Source: Legionella steigerwaltii
GTDB lineage: Bacteria > Pseudomonadota > Gammaproteobacteria > Legionellales > Legionellaceae
Assembly: GCF_001468065.1 (NCBI RefSeq)
Contig: NZ_LNYZ01000007.1
Location: 86,178-150,177, forward strand
Length of the DNA: 64,000 nt
Direction: 5' to 3'
Shown here: in pieces, positions 54,095-64,000 of the stretch
Position numbering within the stretch: the stretch's first letter is position 1
Layout: each line of letters begins with the position of its first letter
Made by a program: the position numbers and the translations under genes
Notes under the pieces: generated by a model
Told to the model about the DNA's origin: nothing
The model's input: the letters and a program-made list of their open reading frames with translations, nothing else
Database searches by the model: none

Positions 54095-56860
54095 ATGGAT
54101 AAAGTCTATTCCCCTGAAGCAATTGAAAAAGCATGCTATAAGAATTGGGAAAATCATCATTATTTCCAACCTCATGGTGACGGTCAAAGATATTGCATAA
54201 TGCTCCCTCCTCCTAACGTCACTGGTAGCCTGCATATGGGGCATGGTTTTCAGCATACCATTATGGATGCGTTAACTCGTTATCATCGCATGTTAGGTGA
54301 TAGAACTCTATGGCAACCTGGCACGGACCACGCAGGTATTTCAACGCAACTTGTTGTTGAACGTCAGCTCGAAGCGTCAGGAATCTCCAGAAAAGATCTT
54401 ACTCGTGAACAATTTTTAGAGCGAGTTTGGCAATGGAAAAATGAATCGGGTAATACCATAACCCAACAAATGCGACGTTTAGGCGCTTCAGTAGATTGGA
54501 ATCGTGAACGGTTTACTATGGATGAAGGACTTTCAGCTGCCGTCCAGAAAGTATTTGTACAACTTTATGATGAAGGACTTATCTATCGTGGAACCCGTTT
54601 AGTCAATTGGGATCCTAAATTAGGTACTGCTGTATCTGATCTTGAAGTACTTTCTGAAGAAGAAGATGGTTTTCTCTGGCATATTCGCTACCCAGTTGTA
54701 AACTCAACTGAGTCACTTATTGTAGCTACAACGCGCCCTGAAACTATGTTAGGAGACACAGCAGTTGCGGTACATCCCGAAGATTCGCGCTTCAAACATC
54801 TTATTGGACAACAGGTTCATCTCCCGCTGTGTGAACGAACCATCCCCATTATCGCTGATGAATACGTAGATAAAGAATTTGGCAGCGGCTGCGTTAAAAT
54901 TACACCTGCTCATGATTTTAACGATCATGAAGTAGGCAAACGCCATACGCTTCCAGTGATTAACATCTTAACTAAAAAAGCCTCCATTAATAAGAATGCG
55001 CCTTTAAAATATCAAGGCATGGATCGATTCGTGGCTCGTGAACAAATTGTTAAAGATCTTGATGAGGCTGGACTATTAGTTAAAACGGAACCGCATAAGC
55101 TAAAAGTACCTCGCGGAGAGAAATCGAATGCCATTATTGAACCTCTGTTAACGGATCAATGGTACGTCAAAACCCAACCGTTGGCTGAACCAGCAATAGC
55201 TGCTGTAAAAAATGGCGAAATTCGATTCATTCCGGAAACGTGGAGCAAAACCTATTTTCAATGGATGGATAACATTGAAGACTGGTGTATTAGCCGTCAA
55301 TTATGGTGGGGGCATCGAATACCCGCCTGGTATGACAGTAATGGCAGTGTTTATGTAGGTTACAGTGAAAATGATGTTCGTTTTAAATATAAAATTAAAG
55401 ATTCAACTACCTTAAAACAGGATGAAGATGTTCTGGATACTTGGTTTTCCTCTGCGCTTTGGCCTTTTTCAACCCTAGGCTGGCCTGAAAGAACTCCAGA
55501 ATTAGAACAATTCTACCCAACCTCCGTCCTAGTTACTGGCTTTGATATTATCTTTTTCTGGGTCGCCCGAATGATCATGATGGGCTTGAAATTTACTGGA
55601 AAAATTCCATTTAAAGAAGTTTTTATTACTGGCTTAATCCGAGACAGTGAAGGACATAAAATGTCCAAATCTAAAGGTAATGTGCTTGATCCTCTAGATA
55701 TCGTTGATGGAATTGATCTCGAATCCTTAATTGCAAAAAGAACGTCAAATTTAATGTTGTCATCGGTTCGTGACCAAATCATTAAAAACACCCGTAAAGA
55801 ATTCCCTGAAGGCATTAGCGCATATGGAACAGACGCCCTTCGTTTTACTTATTGCTCTCTTGCATCTACAGGACGTAATGTACGCTTTGATATAGGACGC
55901 GTTGAAGGGTATCGTAATTTTTGTAATAAACTATGGAATGCTGCTCGTTATGTATTGCTTAACACGGATGAAGATGTAATGGATTTCGATGATGGAGCAT
56001 TTCAATATACCCCAGCAGATCAGTGGATTTTATCACGCTTGCAACGCACCATTAGCAAAGTTCATCATTATTTTGAAACCTACAGATTCGACTTATTATC
56101 AAGCGCGATTTATGAATTTGTCTGGCATGAATATTGTGACTGGTATTTAGAATTATCTAAACCTGTATTACAAGACGAGCACGCACTGAGCGCTTTGAAA
56201 CGAGGCACTCGTAGAACATTGATTCATGTTCTGGATCAAATTCTTAAAATGCTGCATCCTTTAATGCCCTTCATTACCGAAGAAATTTGGCAACGTACAA
56301 TGAAGCTAACAAGTGAGGATGGTACTAGCATTATGACCAGTACTTACCCGCAAGTAAATTCGGAGTTCATTAATGATGTTGTCGAAGAAGAATTAGAATG
56401 GGTAAAATCTGCAATTCAAGCGATACGTACCATACGTAGTGAAATGTCTATTTCACCAGCCAAACTGATCCCAATTTATATTCGTAACGCGACACCAGTA
56501 CTTAAAGATAGAGTGGAAAAATATCAACATACTTTAAAAGCACTCAGTAAATTAAGTCATATCCATTACCTGGGAACAGATGAGAAAGCACCTGTTTCTG
56601 CAACTGCTGTATTAGGTGAAATCGAATTACTTATTCCAATGGCTGATTTGATTGATAAAGAAGCTGAGTTGGCACGTTTAACAAAAGAACTAGCCAAGCT
56701 GGATAAAGACATTAGTCTTGCTGAAGGCAAACTAAATAATCCTAAATTTACTGATAAAGCACCGGCAGAAATTATCGCTAAAGAACAGGAAAAATTAGCA
56801 CAAGCACAGCAAACTAAAGAAAAACTGTTACAGCACAAAGCCAGGGTCGCATCACTGTAG
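54095..56860 (+). CDS. valS: valyl-tRNA synthetase
   Basis: 921 residues from the ATG at 54095, which begins [15 protein letters not shown] as ValS does; an earlier start 17 codons upstream adds a foreign hydrophobic stretch. HIGH motif as HMGH at 47-50 after [13 protein letters not shown] at 522-526, CP1 editing domain between, and a C-terminal coiled coil ([21 protein letters not shown]). It charges tRNA-Val. Monocistronic. Confidence 0.97.
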   Translation: MDKVYSPEAIEKACYKNWENHHYFQPHGDGQRYCIMLPPPNVTGSLHMGHGFQHTIMDALTRYHRMLGDRTLWQPGTDHAGISTQLVVERQLEASGISRKDLTREQFLERVWQWKNESGNTITQQMRRLGASVDWNRERFTMDEGLSAAVQKVFVQLYDEGLIYRGTRLVNWDPKLGTAVSDLEVLSEEEDGFLWHIRYPVVNSTESLIVATTRPETMLGDTAVAVHPEDSRFKHLIGQQVHLPLCERTIPIIADEYVDKEFGSGCVKITPAHDFNDHEVGKRHTLPVINILTKKASINKNAPLKYQGMDRFVAREQIVKDLDEAGLLVKTEPHKLKVPRGEKSNAIIEPLLTDQWYVKTQPLAEPAIAAVKNGEIRFIPETWSKTYFQWMDNIEDWCISRQLWWGHRIPAWYDSNGSVYVGYSENDVRFKYKIKDSTTLKQDEDVLDTWFSSALWPFSTLGWPERTPELEQFYPTSVLVTGFDIIFFWVARMIMMGLKFTGKIPFKEVFITGLIRDSEGHKMSKSKGNVLDPLDIVDGIDLESLIAKRTSNLMLSSVRDQIIKNTRKEFPEGISAYGTDALRFTYCSLASTGRNVRFDIGRVEGYRNFCNKLWNAARYVLLNTDEDVMDFDDGAFQYTPADQWILSRLQRTISKVHHYFETYRFDLLSSAIYEFVWHEYCDWYLELSKPVLQDEHALSALKRGTRRTLIHVLDQILKMLHPLMPFITEEIWQRTMKLTSEDGTSIMTSTYPQVNSEFINDVVEEELEWVKSAIQAIRTIRSEMSISPAKLIPIYIRNATPVLKDRVEKYQHTLKALSKLSHIHYLGTDEKAPVSATAVLGEIELLIPMADLIDKEAELARLTKELAKLDKDISLAEGKLNNPKFTDKAPAEIIAKEQEKLAQAQQTKEKLLQHKARVASL

Positions 56861-56890
56861 ACAGAAGATTCAACTCTAGTGATCAATCCT

Positions 56891-56977
56891 GTAGCCTGGG
56901 TGTAGGTCCGAAAGACCGAAACCCGGGGTGATTCATACAATGATTTTCCGGATTCCGCTTCGCTTCACCCAGGCTAC
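56891..56977. repeat. BIME-like REP pair, copy 14 (third loop class)
   Basis: The left loop is GTAGGTCCGAAAGACCGAA, with its own GGTC/GACC stem, unlike any other copy; the right loop is GAAGCGAAGCGGA. It lies between valS and the OPT gene. Confidence 0.92.
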
Positions 56978-56981
56978 GAAA

Positions 56982-58994
56982 TTATGAGATTGAATCGTTT
57001 ACTTTCCCAACAACCCTATGATTGATCCACCAAGCAAGTAATAAAGTGGTTAAAACTCCCAAATAAACACCGATGTTTTTCCAATCTGGCCCGACTATTT
57101 GCAACGCATCTGGACTTTGAAAAATGGAAAAAGGAATTGCAAGCAATACATCCATAATTGCAGATCCTGCAACTAACCCACAGGCAATAAGAGTCCCTTT
57201 TTGTTTGCAGATTATTGCTTCTTCTTTAACATGGACTCTACGTTTTAAACGTTTTTTTACAAACAATGCAATCATGCCGCCAATAAAAAGTGGAAACGAA
57301 GAGGAAAGCGGTAAATACATTCCTATCGCAACCCCTAAAATAGATAAATTTAAATAACGACTTAATCGAAAAAAATAATTGAGGAAAACAATCATCAGAA
57401 TAATTGCAGATCCAACCAACATTATGGTCCATGGTAATGAATTTCTAAACACAGCTTCAGTAATCGCTGCCATTAAAGCCGCTGTTGGTGCAGGCAAAGA
57501 CTGACTTATATCCATACCCTCATGAGGCATTACTCCAGCAATTCCATACACATTAAACAACAACTGCATTACTGGAGGAATAACCAATGAAGAAATCACT
57601 ACCCCAAGCAACAACATCAGTTGTTGTTTCCATGGGGTCGCACCCACCAGTTGCCCCACTTTGAGATCTTGAGTGTTATCATTGGCAATCGCAGCTATTC
57701 CGGTTACTACTGCTCCAATCATGATTGTAATTGCCTCAGCTGCCTGGATTTGTTCTGCCTTTAGAGGTAAAGGCAACAAATGATCAACAGCGACCAATAA
57801 CAACCATGCAGCAAATAGCATCCCTGAAATAACAACAGAACTACCAGGACTGGCCGTAACACCAACCATACCCGAAAAATAGGCCGTAATAACTGAAAAA
57901 ATAAATCCTATAAACAAGACATAAATAACAGCAAGAAAAATTAGGGTTGGTGAATATTCATTATCTAATCCCACTTGTGGTAAAGGCAGAACAAGCTGGA
58001 AAAAGAGAAACAAGATTGCCGCTAAAGCACCTGTACCTATCAAAATATAAGGTAAAGGGATGTCCTGATCTGTCCGCAACAGTTTAATAGTGTTTTTATC
58101 TTTAAACATAAAGGATTTCAGTGACGTTTGAATACTTCTGGACAGTGGTCTAACTAATTTTAAAAAAGTCCACACACCTGCAAACAACATAGCCCCTATT
58201 CCAAGGTAACGCATCTCACTATTCCATAAAAAGGATGCGGCTTGCTCTGCAGGATACTGATTTACAAAATCAGGATAAAATTGACTGACTATCGGTAACG
58301 CGACTAACCAGGATATCACTGCTCCCAAAAAAATACTGATTGCCATATCATGGCCAACTAGATAACCAGCACCTATCATCGTAGCGGAAAAGCCAGCACC
58401 AAGACCAAATAGAGATCGCTTGATCACAAACCAATAACCCCAACTATTAGCGATTACTTTAAATCCAGTTTGGAATAATTCAATGAGTCCCCCCACAGCT
58501 CCACCAATTAATATGTCTTTGATGCCTGTTTTTTCAACAGACGATTTCAAAACCTCTGCAATTGCTCGTCCTTCTGGAAATTTTAAAGATGGATCATGAA
58601 CCAAAATACGACGCAGCGGAATGGAGAACAATACTCCCAAAATGCCACCACAAACCGCAATAAAAAAATTAGTTAGGTAACCAAAATGATTCCAATAGCC
58701 AATAATAATCAATGCAGGAATAGTATAAACAATCCCACCAGCAACAGCCTCACCAGCAGAAGCTGCGGTTTGTACTGCATTATTTTCGAGAATGGTGGAG
58801 TTTTTAAAAAAGCGCAAAACCCCCATAGAAATAATTGCAGCAGGAATTGATGCCGAAGTTAATATCCCTAATTTCAACGCAAGATATGCATTGGACATTG
58901 CCAACAATACAGTAAGTATTATGGCAAGCAGAACAACTCGAAAAGTAAGTTCAGCTACCTTTTTATCGGCAGCTATAAAAGGAGTATCAGCCAT
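56982..58994 (-). CDS. OPT-family oligopeptide transporter
   Basis: 670 residues, about 14-16 membrane segments. Conserved features of the prokaryotic OPT branch (EIIxx/YSL-like) are visible: NAVQTAASAGEAVAGGIVYTIPALI, KFPEGRAIAEVLKS and GMVGVTASPGSSVVISG. It imports peptides or metal chelates across the inner membrane. The ATG at 58994 overlaps the preceding stop as TAATG, so it is translationally coupled to the RsiV-like gene. Confidence 0.9.
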   Translation of the reverse strand: MADTPFIAADKKVAELTFRVVLLAIILTVLLAMSNAYLALKLGILTSASIPAAIISMGVLRFFKNSTILENNAVQTAASAGEAVAGGIVYTIPALIIIGYWNHFGYLTNFFIAVCGGILGVLFSIPLRRILVHDPSLKFPEGRAIAEVLKSSVEKTGIKDILIGGAVGGLIELFQTGFKVIANSWGYWFVIKRSLFGLGAGFSATMIGAGYLVGHDMAISIFLGAVISWLVALPIVSQFYPDFVNQYPAEQAASFLWNSEMRYLGIGAMLFAGVWTFLKLVRPLSRSIQTSLKSFMFKDKNTIKLLRTDQDIPLPYILIGTGALAAILFLFFQLVLPLPQVGLDNEYSPTLIFLAVIYVLFIGFIFSVITAYFSGMVGVTASPGSSVVISGMLFAAWLLLVAVDHLLPLPLKAEQIQAAEAITIMIGAVVTGIAAIANDNTQDLKVGQLVGATPWKQQLMLLLGVVISSLVIPPVMQLLFNVYGIAGVMPHEGMDISQSLPAPTAALMAAITEAVFRNSLPWTIMLVGSAIILMIVFLNYFFRLSRYLNLSILGVAIGMYLPLSSSFPLFIGGMIALFVKKRLKRRVHVKEEAIICKQKGTLIACGLVAGSAIMDVLLAIPFSIFQSPDALQIVGPDWKNIGVYLGVLTTLLLAWWINHRVVGKVNDSIS

Positions 58995-59677
58995 TAACGA
59001 CCCCAAACACTGCGCATTACTTCAGGCTTAATTAAAGAAGAAATCTGTGATAAAGGTATTTTTACAGTCTGTGGTCCATATACATATGCAGCAACTTGGT
59101 AGGTATCGAAAATGATATTTATTCCTTGGGATGAAAATGACCAGATTTTATAGTTTTTGTCTATGGGCTTAGTTCCCTCATCAATCCATTTTTGGTCTGA
59201 AAAGCCTTTTCCACTGATTTTTTTATTAGAGAAACTAGCAATAGGTTTTAAATAATTTACTTCAGGACGAAATAAATCAGATAATTCAACCTGGCTACCA
59301 TTGATGAAATTCAATACTGCTACAGTATTTGAGGGATGTGCTGCTCCACGATGATAAATAGAAATATTAAAAGATACACTCAAGGCCTTTTTTGTTTTAT
59401 AAGGCAGGGAATAAGTGACATTTAAACCTGTTTTTCCTGGTGCATCAGCGGGAGTATCCTTATCAAGATCAATTTCTTTAAGAAAACTTTTTTTAGTTTT
59501 TTCAATAAACGCTTGCACCGCAGCATTGATACGCGGATCGTTAAATCCCTGTGGGTATTTGACATCAATAATATAAGCAGGTGTTTCTTTTTTAACTGAT
59601 ACTGGGGTTACCGCACAAACAGCAAAAGAACATGTAATAATATATATAGATAGAATTATTTTTAGTGATTTCAGCAT
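58994..59677 (-). CDS. DUF3298/RsiV-like secreted protein
   Basis: 227 residues with a signal peptide ending near VCAV (residues 19-22). The mature part has a DUF4163-like segment followed by DUF3298 (GAAHPSNTVAVLNFINGSQVELSDLFRPE, then FDTYQVAAYVYGPQTVKIPL). This is the periplasmic domain of RsiV/PdaC-type proteins, which bind lysozyme or peptidoglycan. The stop overlaps the start of the OPT gene. Its role with hutI and OPT is unknown. Confidence 0.82.
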   Translation of the reverse strand: MLKSLKIILSIYIITCSFAVCAVTPVSVKKETPAYIIDVKYPQGFNDPRINAAVQAFIEKTKKSFLKEIDLDKDTPADAPGKTGLNVTYSLPYKTKKALSVSFNISIYHRGAAHPSNTVAVLNFINGSQVELSDLFRPEVNYLKPIASFSNKKISGKGFSDQKWIDEGTKPIDKNYKIWSFSSQGINIIFDTYQVAAYVYGPQTVKIPLSQISSLIKPEVMRSVWGR

Positions 59678-59686
59678 ATTTTATTC

Positions 59687-60910
59687 CTAATAGTTGTCCT
59701 TTGGAGAAACCCACTCCCCTGCAATCATCATACGATGAGGTAAGGGATAAGCAAAATAATAACAAAGAGCCGCACTGTCACCTACAGACCACCATACCAA
59801 ATCGGCTTTCATTCCTTTATCAATTGATCCAAGTTCATTTTGTAAACCTAATGCTCTTGCAGCATGGCTGGTAACTGACATCAAGGCTTCAGGAACAGAT
59901 AATGAAAAAAGTTGACAGGCCATGCTCATCATCAAACGTAATGAAGTAGTTGGCGATGATCCAGGATTACAATCTGTAGCAATTGCCATTCCTACTCCAG
60001 ACCGGCGCAATAGATCTACGGGAGGTTTTTGTTTTTCACGCAGAAAGTAATAAGCACCAGGAAGCAAAACAGCAACTGTGTTTGCTTTTGCCATAGCATA
60101 TGCGCCCTTCTCATCAAGAAACTCCAGGTGGTCACAAGATAAGGCAGCAAACTCTGCTGCAAGTTGACTTGCTCCAAGATTGGATAACTGTTCAGCATGG
60201 CATTTTACAGGTAGATTTAATTGACGAGCAGCACTAAAAATTTGCTCTGTTTGTTTCAGTGAAAAAGCAATAGTCTCGCAAAAGACATCCACTGCATCGA
60301 CTAAATTTTCTTCGCATAATGCAGGCAGCATTTCCTGACAAAGAACATCAACATATGCTTGGCTGTTTCCTTGAAACTCAGGGCCTATTGCATGTGCGCC
60401 AAGGAATGTTTTTCTAACCCTTAATCCTGTTAACTCCCCCAAACGTTTGGCTACCCGCAGCATTTTCAACTCACTAGCCAAATCCAATCCATAACCTGAT
60501 TTAATCTCAACGGTACTCACACCATCTGCGCATAAAGCAAGAATTCTTGGTAAAGATTGTTTGAGTAACTCTTCTTCTGAAGCAGCGCGAGTCTGATGTA
60601 CTGTAGATAATATGCCGCCCCCCGCCTTGGCAATTTCAGCATAACTAACCCCAGCCAATTTCATTTGAAATTCGGTGGCACGGTCCCCGGCATATACCAA
60701 ATGCGTATGGCAATCGATTAGTCCCGGAGTAATCAATTGTCCTTGACAGTCTTCTGTATGCGAAGCCTCAAGAAATTGTGTAGGCAATTCTGTCTGTGGT
60801 CCACACCAAGCTATGAGGCCATTTTTAATTGCAATCGCCTGCTGCAATAACTGATTTCCCTGAGCATCAATAGTAGTTGCATTTAATAACAATTTTTCGC
60901 ACGCAAACAT
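59687..60910 (-). CDS. hutI: imidazolonepropionase
   Basis: 407 residues from the ATG at 60910, which overlaps the preceding stop as TAATG; an earlier start lies within the neighbouring gene. Metal site [12 protein letters not shown], then EIKSGYGLD and [11 protein letters not shown] with catalytic residues. It opens the imidazolone ring in histidine degradation (third Hut step). No hutH, hutU or hutG is in the window. Confidence 0.94.
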   Translation of the reverse strand: MFACEKLLLNATTIDAQGNQLLQQAIAIKNGLIAWCGPQTELPTQFLEASHTEDCQGQLITPGLIDCHTHLVYAGDRATEFQMKLAGVSYAEIAKAGGGILSTVHQTRAASEEELLKQSLPRILALCADGVSTVEIKSGYGLDLASELKMLRVAKRLGELTGLRVRKTFLGAHAIGPEFQGNSQAYVDVLCQEMLPALCEENLVDAVDVFCETIAFSLKQTEQIFSAARQLNLPVKCHAEQLSNLGASQLAAEFAALSCDHLEFLDEKGAYAMAKANTVAVLLPGAYYFLREKQKPPVDLLRRSGVGMAIATDCNPGSSPTTSLRLMMSMACQLFSLSVPEALMSVTSHAARALGLQNELGSIDKGMKADLVWWSVGDSAALCYYFAYPLPHRMMIAGEWVSPKDNY

Positions 60911-61671
60911 TAAAAATCCCAATGAAGAACTTGATGAGGTGGCTTGAGCCAAGCTTTATGATGTTTAGTATCATAGATATCCCATTCTTTAGAGACATAG
61001 GTTTGCTTGTCCACATCCAATAAAAGCCAAGTTAAGAATTCTGCGACCGTATCAGGTGACACCAAACGGTGCTCCTCTTTCAAGCGCTTATAAAAGCTAA
61101 TCCGCTCATAATCAGGATTGTCCTTGCTTCGAGCAATCGCTTGCATATTTGTATCAATAATCCCTGGCATTACATTGGCAAAAGCAACTGAATCAGACTC
61201 CAGTTGCCAACATTTAGTCAGCATGGATAAAGCAGCTTTAGACACACAATATGCAGTCCAGCCTCTGATCGCAAAATGGGCAGCCCCAGAGCCTATATTT
61301 AAGACACGGCCGTTAATCAATTTATCGTATATCATTTGTGGAAGAAAAAGAGCCGCATTCAAATTTGTATTTAAAGCATGATGCCAGTCTTTAGGATCAA
61401 TATCCTTTATGGGAACCAAAGGATTTAAGGTTCCTGCATTATTGACCAGCGCACTAACGTGATTCACATCATGCAAACTATTTTTGATTGATTCTAAACC
61501 TTCAGGTGTTGACACATCAGCGCAAATATATTGGATGTTTGTAGAAAAATCTGCTGTTTCTTGCAATAACTTCTCTCTTCTTCCTATGATTAAGACAGTT
61601 TGATCTCGTTTTGCCAAAGAAAAAGCTAATGATCGTCCTATCCCACTTCCTCCGCCGGTAATAACAATCAC
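60910..61671 (-). CDS. short-chain dehydrogenase (SDR)
   Basis: 253 residues. NAD(P) motif GGGSGIG at 6-12, catalytic Ser128, Tyr141 and Lys145 ([10 protein letters not shown]), and NNAG at about 77-80. Resembles sepiapterin reductase-like or YhxC-type oxidoreductases; substrate unknown. It starts at a GTG with AGAGGG before it. Its stop overlaps the hutI start, so it heads a four-gene coupled group. It may serve histidine-linked catabolism or be a passenger. Confidence 0.85.
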   Translation of the reverse strand: MIVITGGGSGIGRSLAFSLAKRDQTVLIIGRREKLLQETADFSTNIQYICADVSTPEGLESIKNSLHDVNHVSALVNNAGTLNPLVPIKDIDPKDWHHALNTNLNAALFLPQMIYDKLINGRVLNIGSGAAHFAIRGWTAYCVSKAALSMLTKCWQLESDSVAFANVMPGIIDTNMQAIARSKDNPDYERISFYKRLKEEHRLVSPDTVAEFLTWLLLDVDKQTYVSKEWDIYDTKHHKAWLKPPHQVLHWDF

Positions 61672-61820
61672 AATACCCTCTTACTCTTTTTGTCTGCCAT
61701 GCACGGATAATACCAGACATTGAACAAACTTGGCATAATTTTATGCGTATGCATTGCCAGATAAATGAATTCTATTATAGATTGTAAGCACTAAATTTGT
61801 ATTAAGCCCAAATAAATAAT

Positions 61821-61899
61821 GTAGCCTGGGTGCAGCGCAGCGGAACCCAGGATCGGTGATACATTATTCCCGGGTTCCGCTGCACTGCACCCAGGCTAC
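61821..61899. repeat. BIME-like REP pair, copy 15
   Basis: GCAGCGCAGCGGA and GCAGTGCAGCGGA loops. An extra CTAC stands at 61903, 7 nt outside. It lies between divergent genes. Confidence 0.92.
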
Positions 61900-61943
61900 A
61901 ACTACTGAATGATTTGATAGCCTACCAACCTTGGGGATTTTTT

Positions 61944-63485
61944 ATGTACCAATTAAACACATTACTCGCTAAATCAGCAGAACAATTTCCTGATAAAATT
62001 GCCTTGATTATTGATCAACAAAGTTATACCTATAAGAAGTTGTATGAATTAACTCATCATCTGGCCGTTTCGTTTTTAGCAAAAGGGATCTCACAAGGAG
62101 ACCGCGTTGCGTTTCTTTTACCAAACAGCATTGAAATCGTTTTATGTTACTATGCCTGTTTTATGATAGGCGCTATAGCAGTTCCAGTGAACATTCAATT
62201 TAACAATGAACTAATTCATTACGTACTGGAACAGAGTAAAGCCCGTATTTTTATAACTACTTCGGATTATTATAAGCAGCTATTAAATGATAAAAAAATA
62301 TTAAAAGAAATTGATGAATGTTATCTCACCTCAGAATCAACCAACTATTCCGGAGTTAAGAGCTTCCAAGAATTACTACTATCTAGAGCAACATCGACTA
62401 TTCCTAACATTACAATCGAGTCGAAAGAACCTGCTCTGATCTTTTTTACATCTGGGACCACAGGCCTACCCAAAGTAGTTGTACACAGTCATTATAGCCT
62501 CAGTCAAGGCACAGGAAATCAGATCAGACAAATTCAGATAAATCATACCGATCAAACACTGGTGATGTTTCCAGTATGTTATTTGATTGGTTTAGGGTCA
62601 CAAATTTTACCTTTTCATGCAGTAGGCGCGACTGTTGTGTTATTGCCCAGCTTTTCTCCTGAAGATGCGTTAGCAAAACTTCACTCGTATGGGATTACAA
62701 AAATCTATGGTTTTCCTAAGCTTTATCTTGAGCTCATTAATCATGCAGAATCTTTAGGTTATGAAATCAACACACTTGACTTTTGTTTTTCTGCTGGAGA
62801 TGCAACACCTGTTTCACTGCAGAAAAAATTTAATCTCTTGTTTCATGCCGAAATTACTGAAGGTTGCGGTATGTCTGAACTGCAAATCTATTCTATGAAT
62901 CCTCCTTATGGAAAAAAGAAAACCGGTTCGATTGGATTTCCTATAGAAGGGATGGAAATGCGCTTAATTGATGAACAAGGTAATCTCATTTTAAAAGCAA
63001 ATCAAACGGGAGAAATTATTGTTCGTGGTGAGAGTATGTGTTCCGGTTATTGGCAAAATCCTGCTTTAACAAAAACAACGATAAAAAACGGCTGGTTACA
63101 TACAGGAGATTTAGCTTATCGAGATGAGGAAGGATACTACTGGTTCGTAAGTCGTAAGGTAGATATTATTCGTTGCGGAAAGGAACTTATCTCTCCTATG
63201 GAGATTGAAAACATCTTTTATCAGCATTATGCCGTTAAGGAAGCCGCTGCAATTGCATTACCCAATAAAAATAAAGTAAACGATGACAAAATTATTGTCT
63301 ATGTCGTACTTAAAATTAAAGAGAAGCAATTGACCCCACAAACATTGATGGATTTTGCGCATGCGTCACTACCTATCAGCAAACGTCCATATCAAATCAT
63401 TATTATAGGTCAACTACCTTATGGTTTCACTGGAAAGATTGATCGCAACACATTGCGAGAGATGGCACAAAGACAACTGGGCTAG
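61944..63485 (+). CDS. AMP-dependent synthetase/ligase (acyl-CoA synthetase-like)
   Basis: 513 residues from the ATG at 61944, preceded by GGGG. ANL-superfamily motifs: FFTSGTTGLPKVV (A3, about 168-180), EGCGMSELQIYSMN (A5), TGDLAYRDEEGYYWFVSRKVDIIRCGKELISP (A7/A8) and TGKIDRNTL near the C-terminus with the catalytic Lys. It probably adenylates a carboxylic acid for CoA thioester formation. The substrate pocket looks like that of medium-chain or aromatic acid ligases but cannot be fixed. Note ISPMEIE replaces the common VSPxEIE. Confidence 0.88.
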   Translation: MYQLNTLLAKSAEQFPDKIALIIDQQSYTYKKLYELTHHLAVSFLAKGISQGDRVAFLLPNSIEIVLCYYACFMIGAIAVPVNIQFNNELIHYVLEQSKARIFITTSDYYKQLLNDKKILKEIDECYLTSESTNYSGVKSFQELLLSRATSTIPNITIESKEPALIFFTSGTTGLPKVVVHSHYSLSQGTGNQIRQIQINHTDQTLVMFPVCYLIGLGSQILPFHAVGATVVLLPSFSPEDALAKLHSYGITKIYGFPKLYLELINHAESLGYEINTLDFCFSAGDATPVSLQKKFNLLFHAEITEGCGMSELQIYSMNPPYGKKKTGSIGFPIEGMEMRLIDEQGNLILKANQTGEIIVRGESMCSGYWQNPALTKTTIKNGWLHTGDLAYRDEEGYYWFVSRKVDIIRCGKELISPMEIENIFYQHYAVKEAAAIALPNKNKVNDDKIIVYVVLKIKEKQLTPQTLMDFAHASLPISKRPYQIIIIGQLPYGFTGKIDRNTLREMAQRQLG

Positions 63486-63552
63486 AGAGTGGGCGATCTT
63501 TAGCCACAAAAACCAGCATGTTATACTAAGTAAACTACCTGAAGGACAATTC

Positions 63553-63948
63553 ATGAAAGTTTTTACTTGCATCAACTTCTTTTTGGGATTAGTTGTCTTT
63601 TGTAATTCAGCATCTGCAACTACAATACATTGCCCAGAAACCATTCAAACGAATCAGTCATTACAGCATGAAATAAAGGCATGGGAGGCATTCCAGGATG
63701 ACTGGAATAGTACTCATCATTTTGATCGCATCACATTTTATTCTGGACATCCTAAAGAACATGCAAGCCTAGCTCCTGATAATGAAGTATCAAAAGTAAA
63801 AAAGTTAACTTGGTCATTTGATAAACAAGAAATTTGGGTAGCCTGCGGGTATACAAATACTAAAATTCAATTGATCCAAAAGATTCCTAATGGAACAAAA
63901 AGTTGTAGCGTGACTTATAATATTACCCTGGCGTCTAAAAGTTATTGA
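63553..63948 (+). CDS. STY0301-like secreted protein
   Basis: 131 residues from the ATG at 63553, which has GAAGGA before it; earlier starts lie in the ligase gene. Signal peptide ends at about SASA. The mature part has CPETIQTNQSL, then ITFYSGHPKEHASLAPD and WVACGYTNTKIQLIQKIP, with Cys residues spaced as in the STY0301 family of periplasmic or secreted proteins. Function unknown. Confidence 0.75.
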   Translation: MKVFTCINFFLGLVVFCNSASATTIHCPETIQTNQSLQHEIKAWEAFQDDWNSTHHFDRITFYSGHPKEHASLAPDNEVSKVKKLTWSFDKQEIWVACGYTNTKIQLIQKIPNGTKSCSVTYNITLASKSY

Positions 63949-64000
63949 TTTTATGTGATATTCTACGCGCTTTTGACTAAATCAATTTGTTGAGATGAGT

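Noticed and set aside
2050..61899. CRISPR array made of the recurrent palindrome
   Set aside because: Copies are kilobases apart, inverted within themselves, and have genes rather than spacers between them; no cas gene is present.
63421..63552. Longer start for the STY0301-like protein
   Set aside because: The added 44 residues are an out-of-frame reading of the ligase gene; signal peptide and ribosome site fit the ATG at 63553.
1..64000. tRNA, rRNA or insertion sequence
   Set aside because: No cloverleaf, rRNA segment or transposase-like protein was found on either strand; this was by eye, so a tRNA scan would be the check.

Overview
The window looks like chromosomal DNA of a Legionella species. 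It is AT-rich and dense. It carries an EnhA-type L,D-transpeptidase, an RT0821/Lpp0805-type lipoprotein, an LspC-type type II secretion protein, and several large soluble proteins without clear homologues that resemble the accessory or effector proteins of this genus. The gene order coaX, mraZ-rsmH-ftsL-ftsI-murE next to flgA-flgM-flgN also fits. No rRNA, tRNA, CRISPR array, transposase or prophage module is visible.

Layout. 1-6.4 kb: a KimA-like permease cut by the window edge, a secreted papain-like protease, an amidohydrolase, and a 949-residue protein with a His-rich partner. 6.6-9.5 kb: a membrane metalloprotease, pdxB and two tandem small secreted paralogues. 9.5-16.1 kb: the division and wall cluster read leftward (mraZ, rsmH, ftsL, ftsI, murE) with coaX. 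16.2-20 kb: an L,D-transpeptidase, a cytochrome c5, flgA behind a sigma-54-like site, flgM-flgN behind a sigma-28 site, and a caspase-fold-like protein. 20-27 kb: a short-chain dehydrogenase, an isochorismatase-fold hydrolase, an HtrA protease, a two-gene unknown operon, mutY, a Sel1 lipoprotein and lspC. 27-40 kb: a transsulfuration enzyme, dapD-dapE, small envelope proteins, alr-dnaB, a SWIM/SNF2 helicase and nadE. 40-49 kb: an effector-like protein, an outer-membrane barrel, AI-2E/pgpA, nusB-thiL, glyA-nrdR and three small envelope proteins. 49-64 kb: an RND pump, valS, a coupled SDR-hutI-RsiV-like-OPT operon, an acyl-CoA-ligase-like enzyme and a STY0301-like secreted protein.

The most striking feature is a dispersed palindromic repeat with about twenty occurrences, almost one between every few genes. 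Each full copy is two inverted REP units. Each unit starts with the tetranucleotide GTAG and folds as CCTGGGT, a variable loop, then ACCCGGG. This is the architecture of BIMEs mobilised by REP-associated tyrosine transposases (RAYT). The loops fall into a few classes. In most copies the two arms carry the same class; a few copies are chimeric. Copies sit inside the division operon, inside the RND operon, directly against a start codon, and at gene ends where GTAG supplies the TAG stop. Two other repeat families are also present. The best candidates for new protein biology are the 949-residue two-domain protein with its partner and the caspase-like protein beside the flagellar genes.
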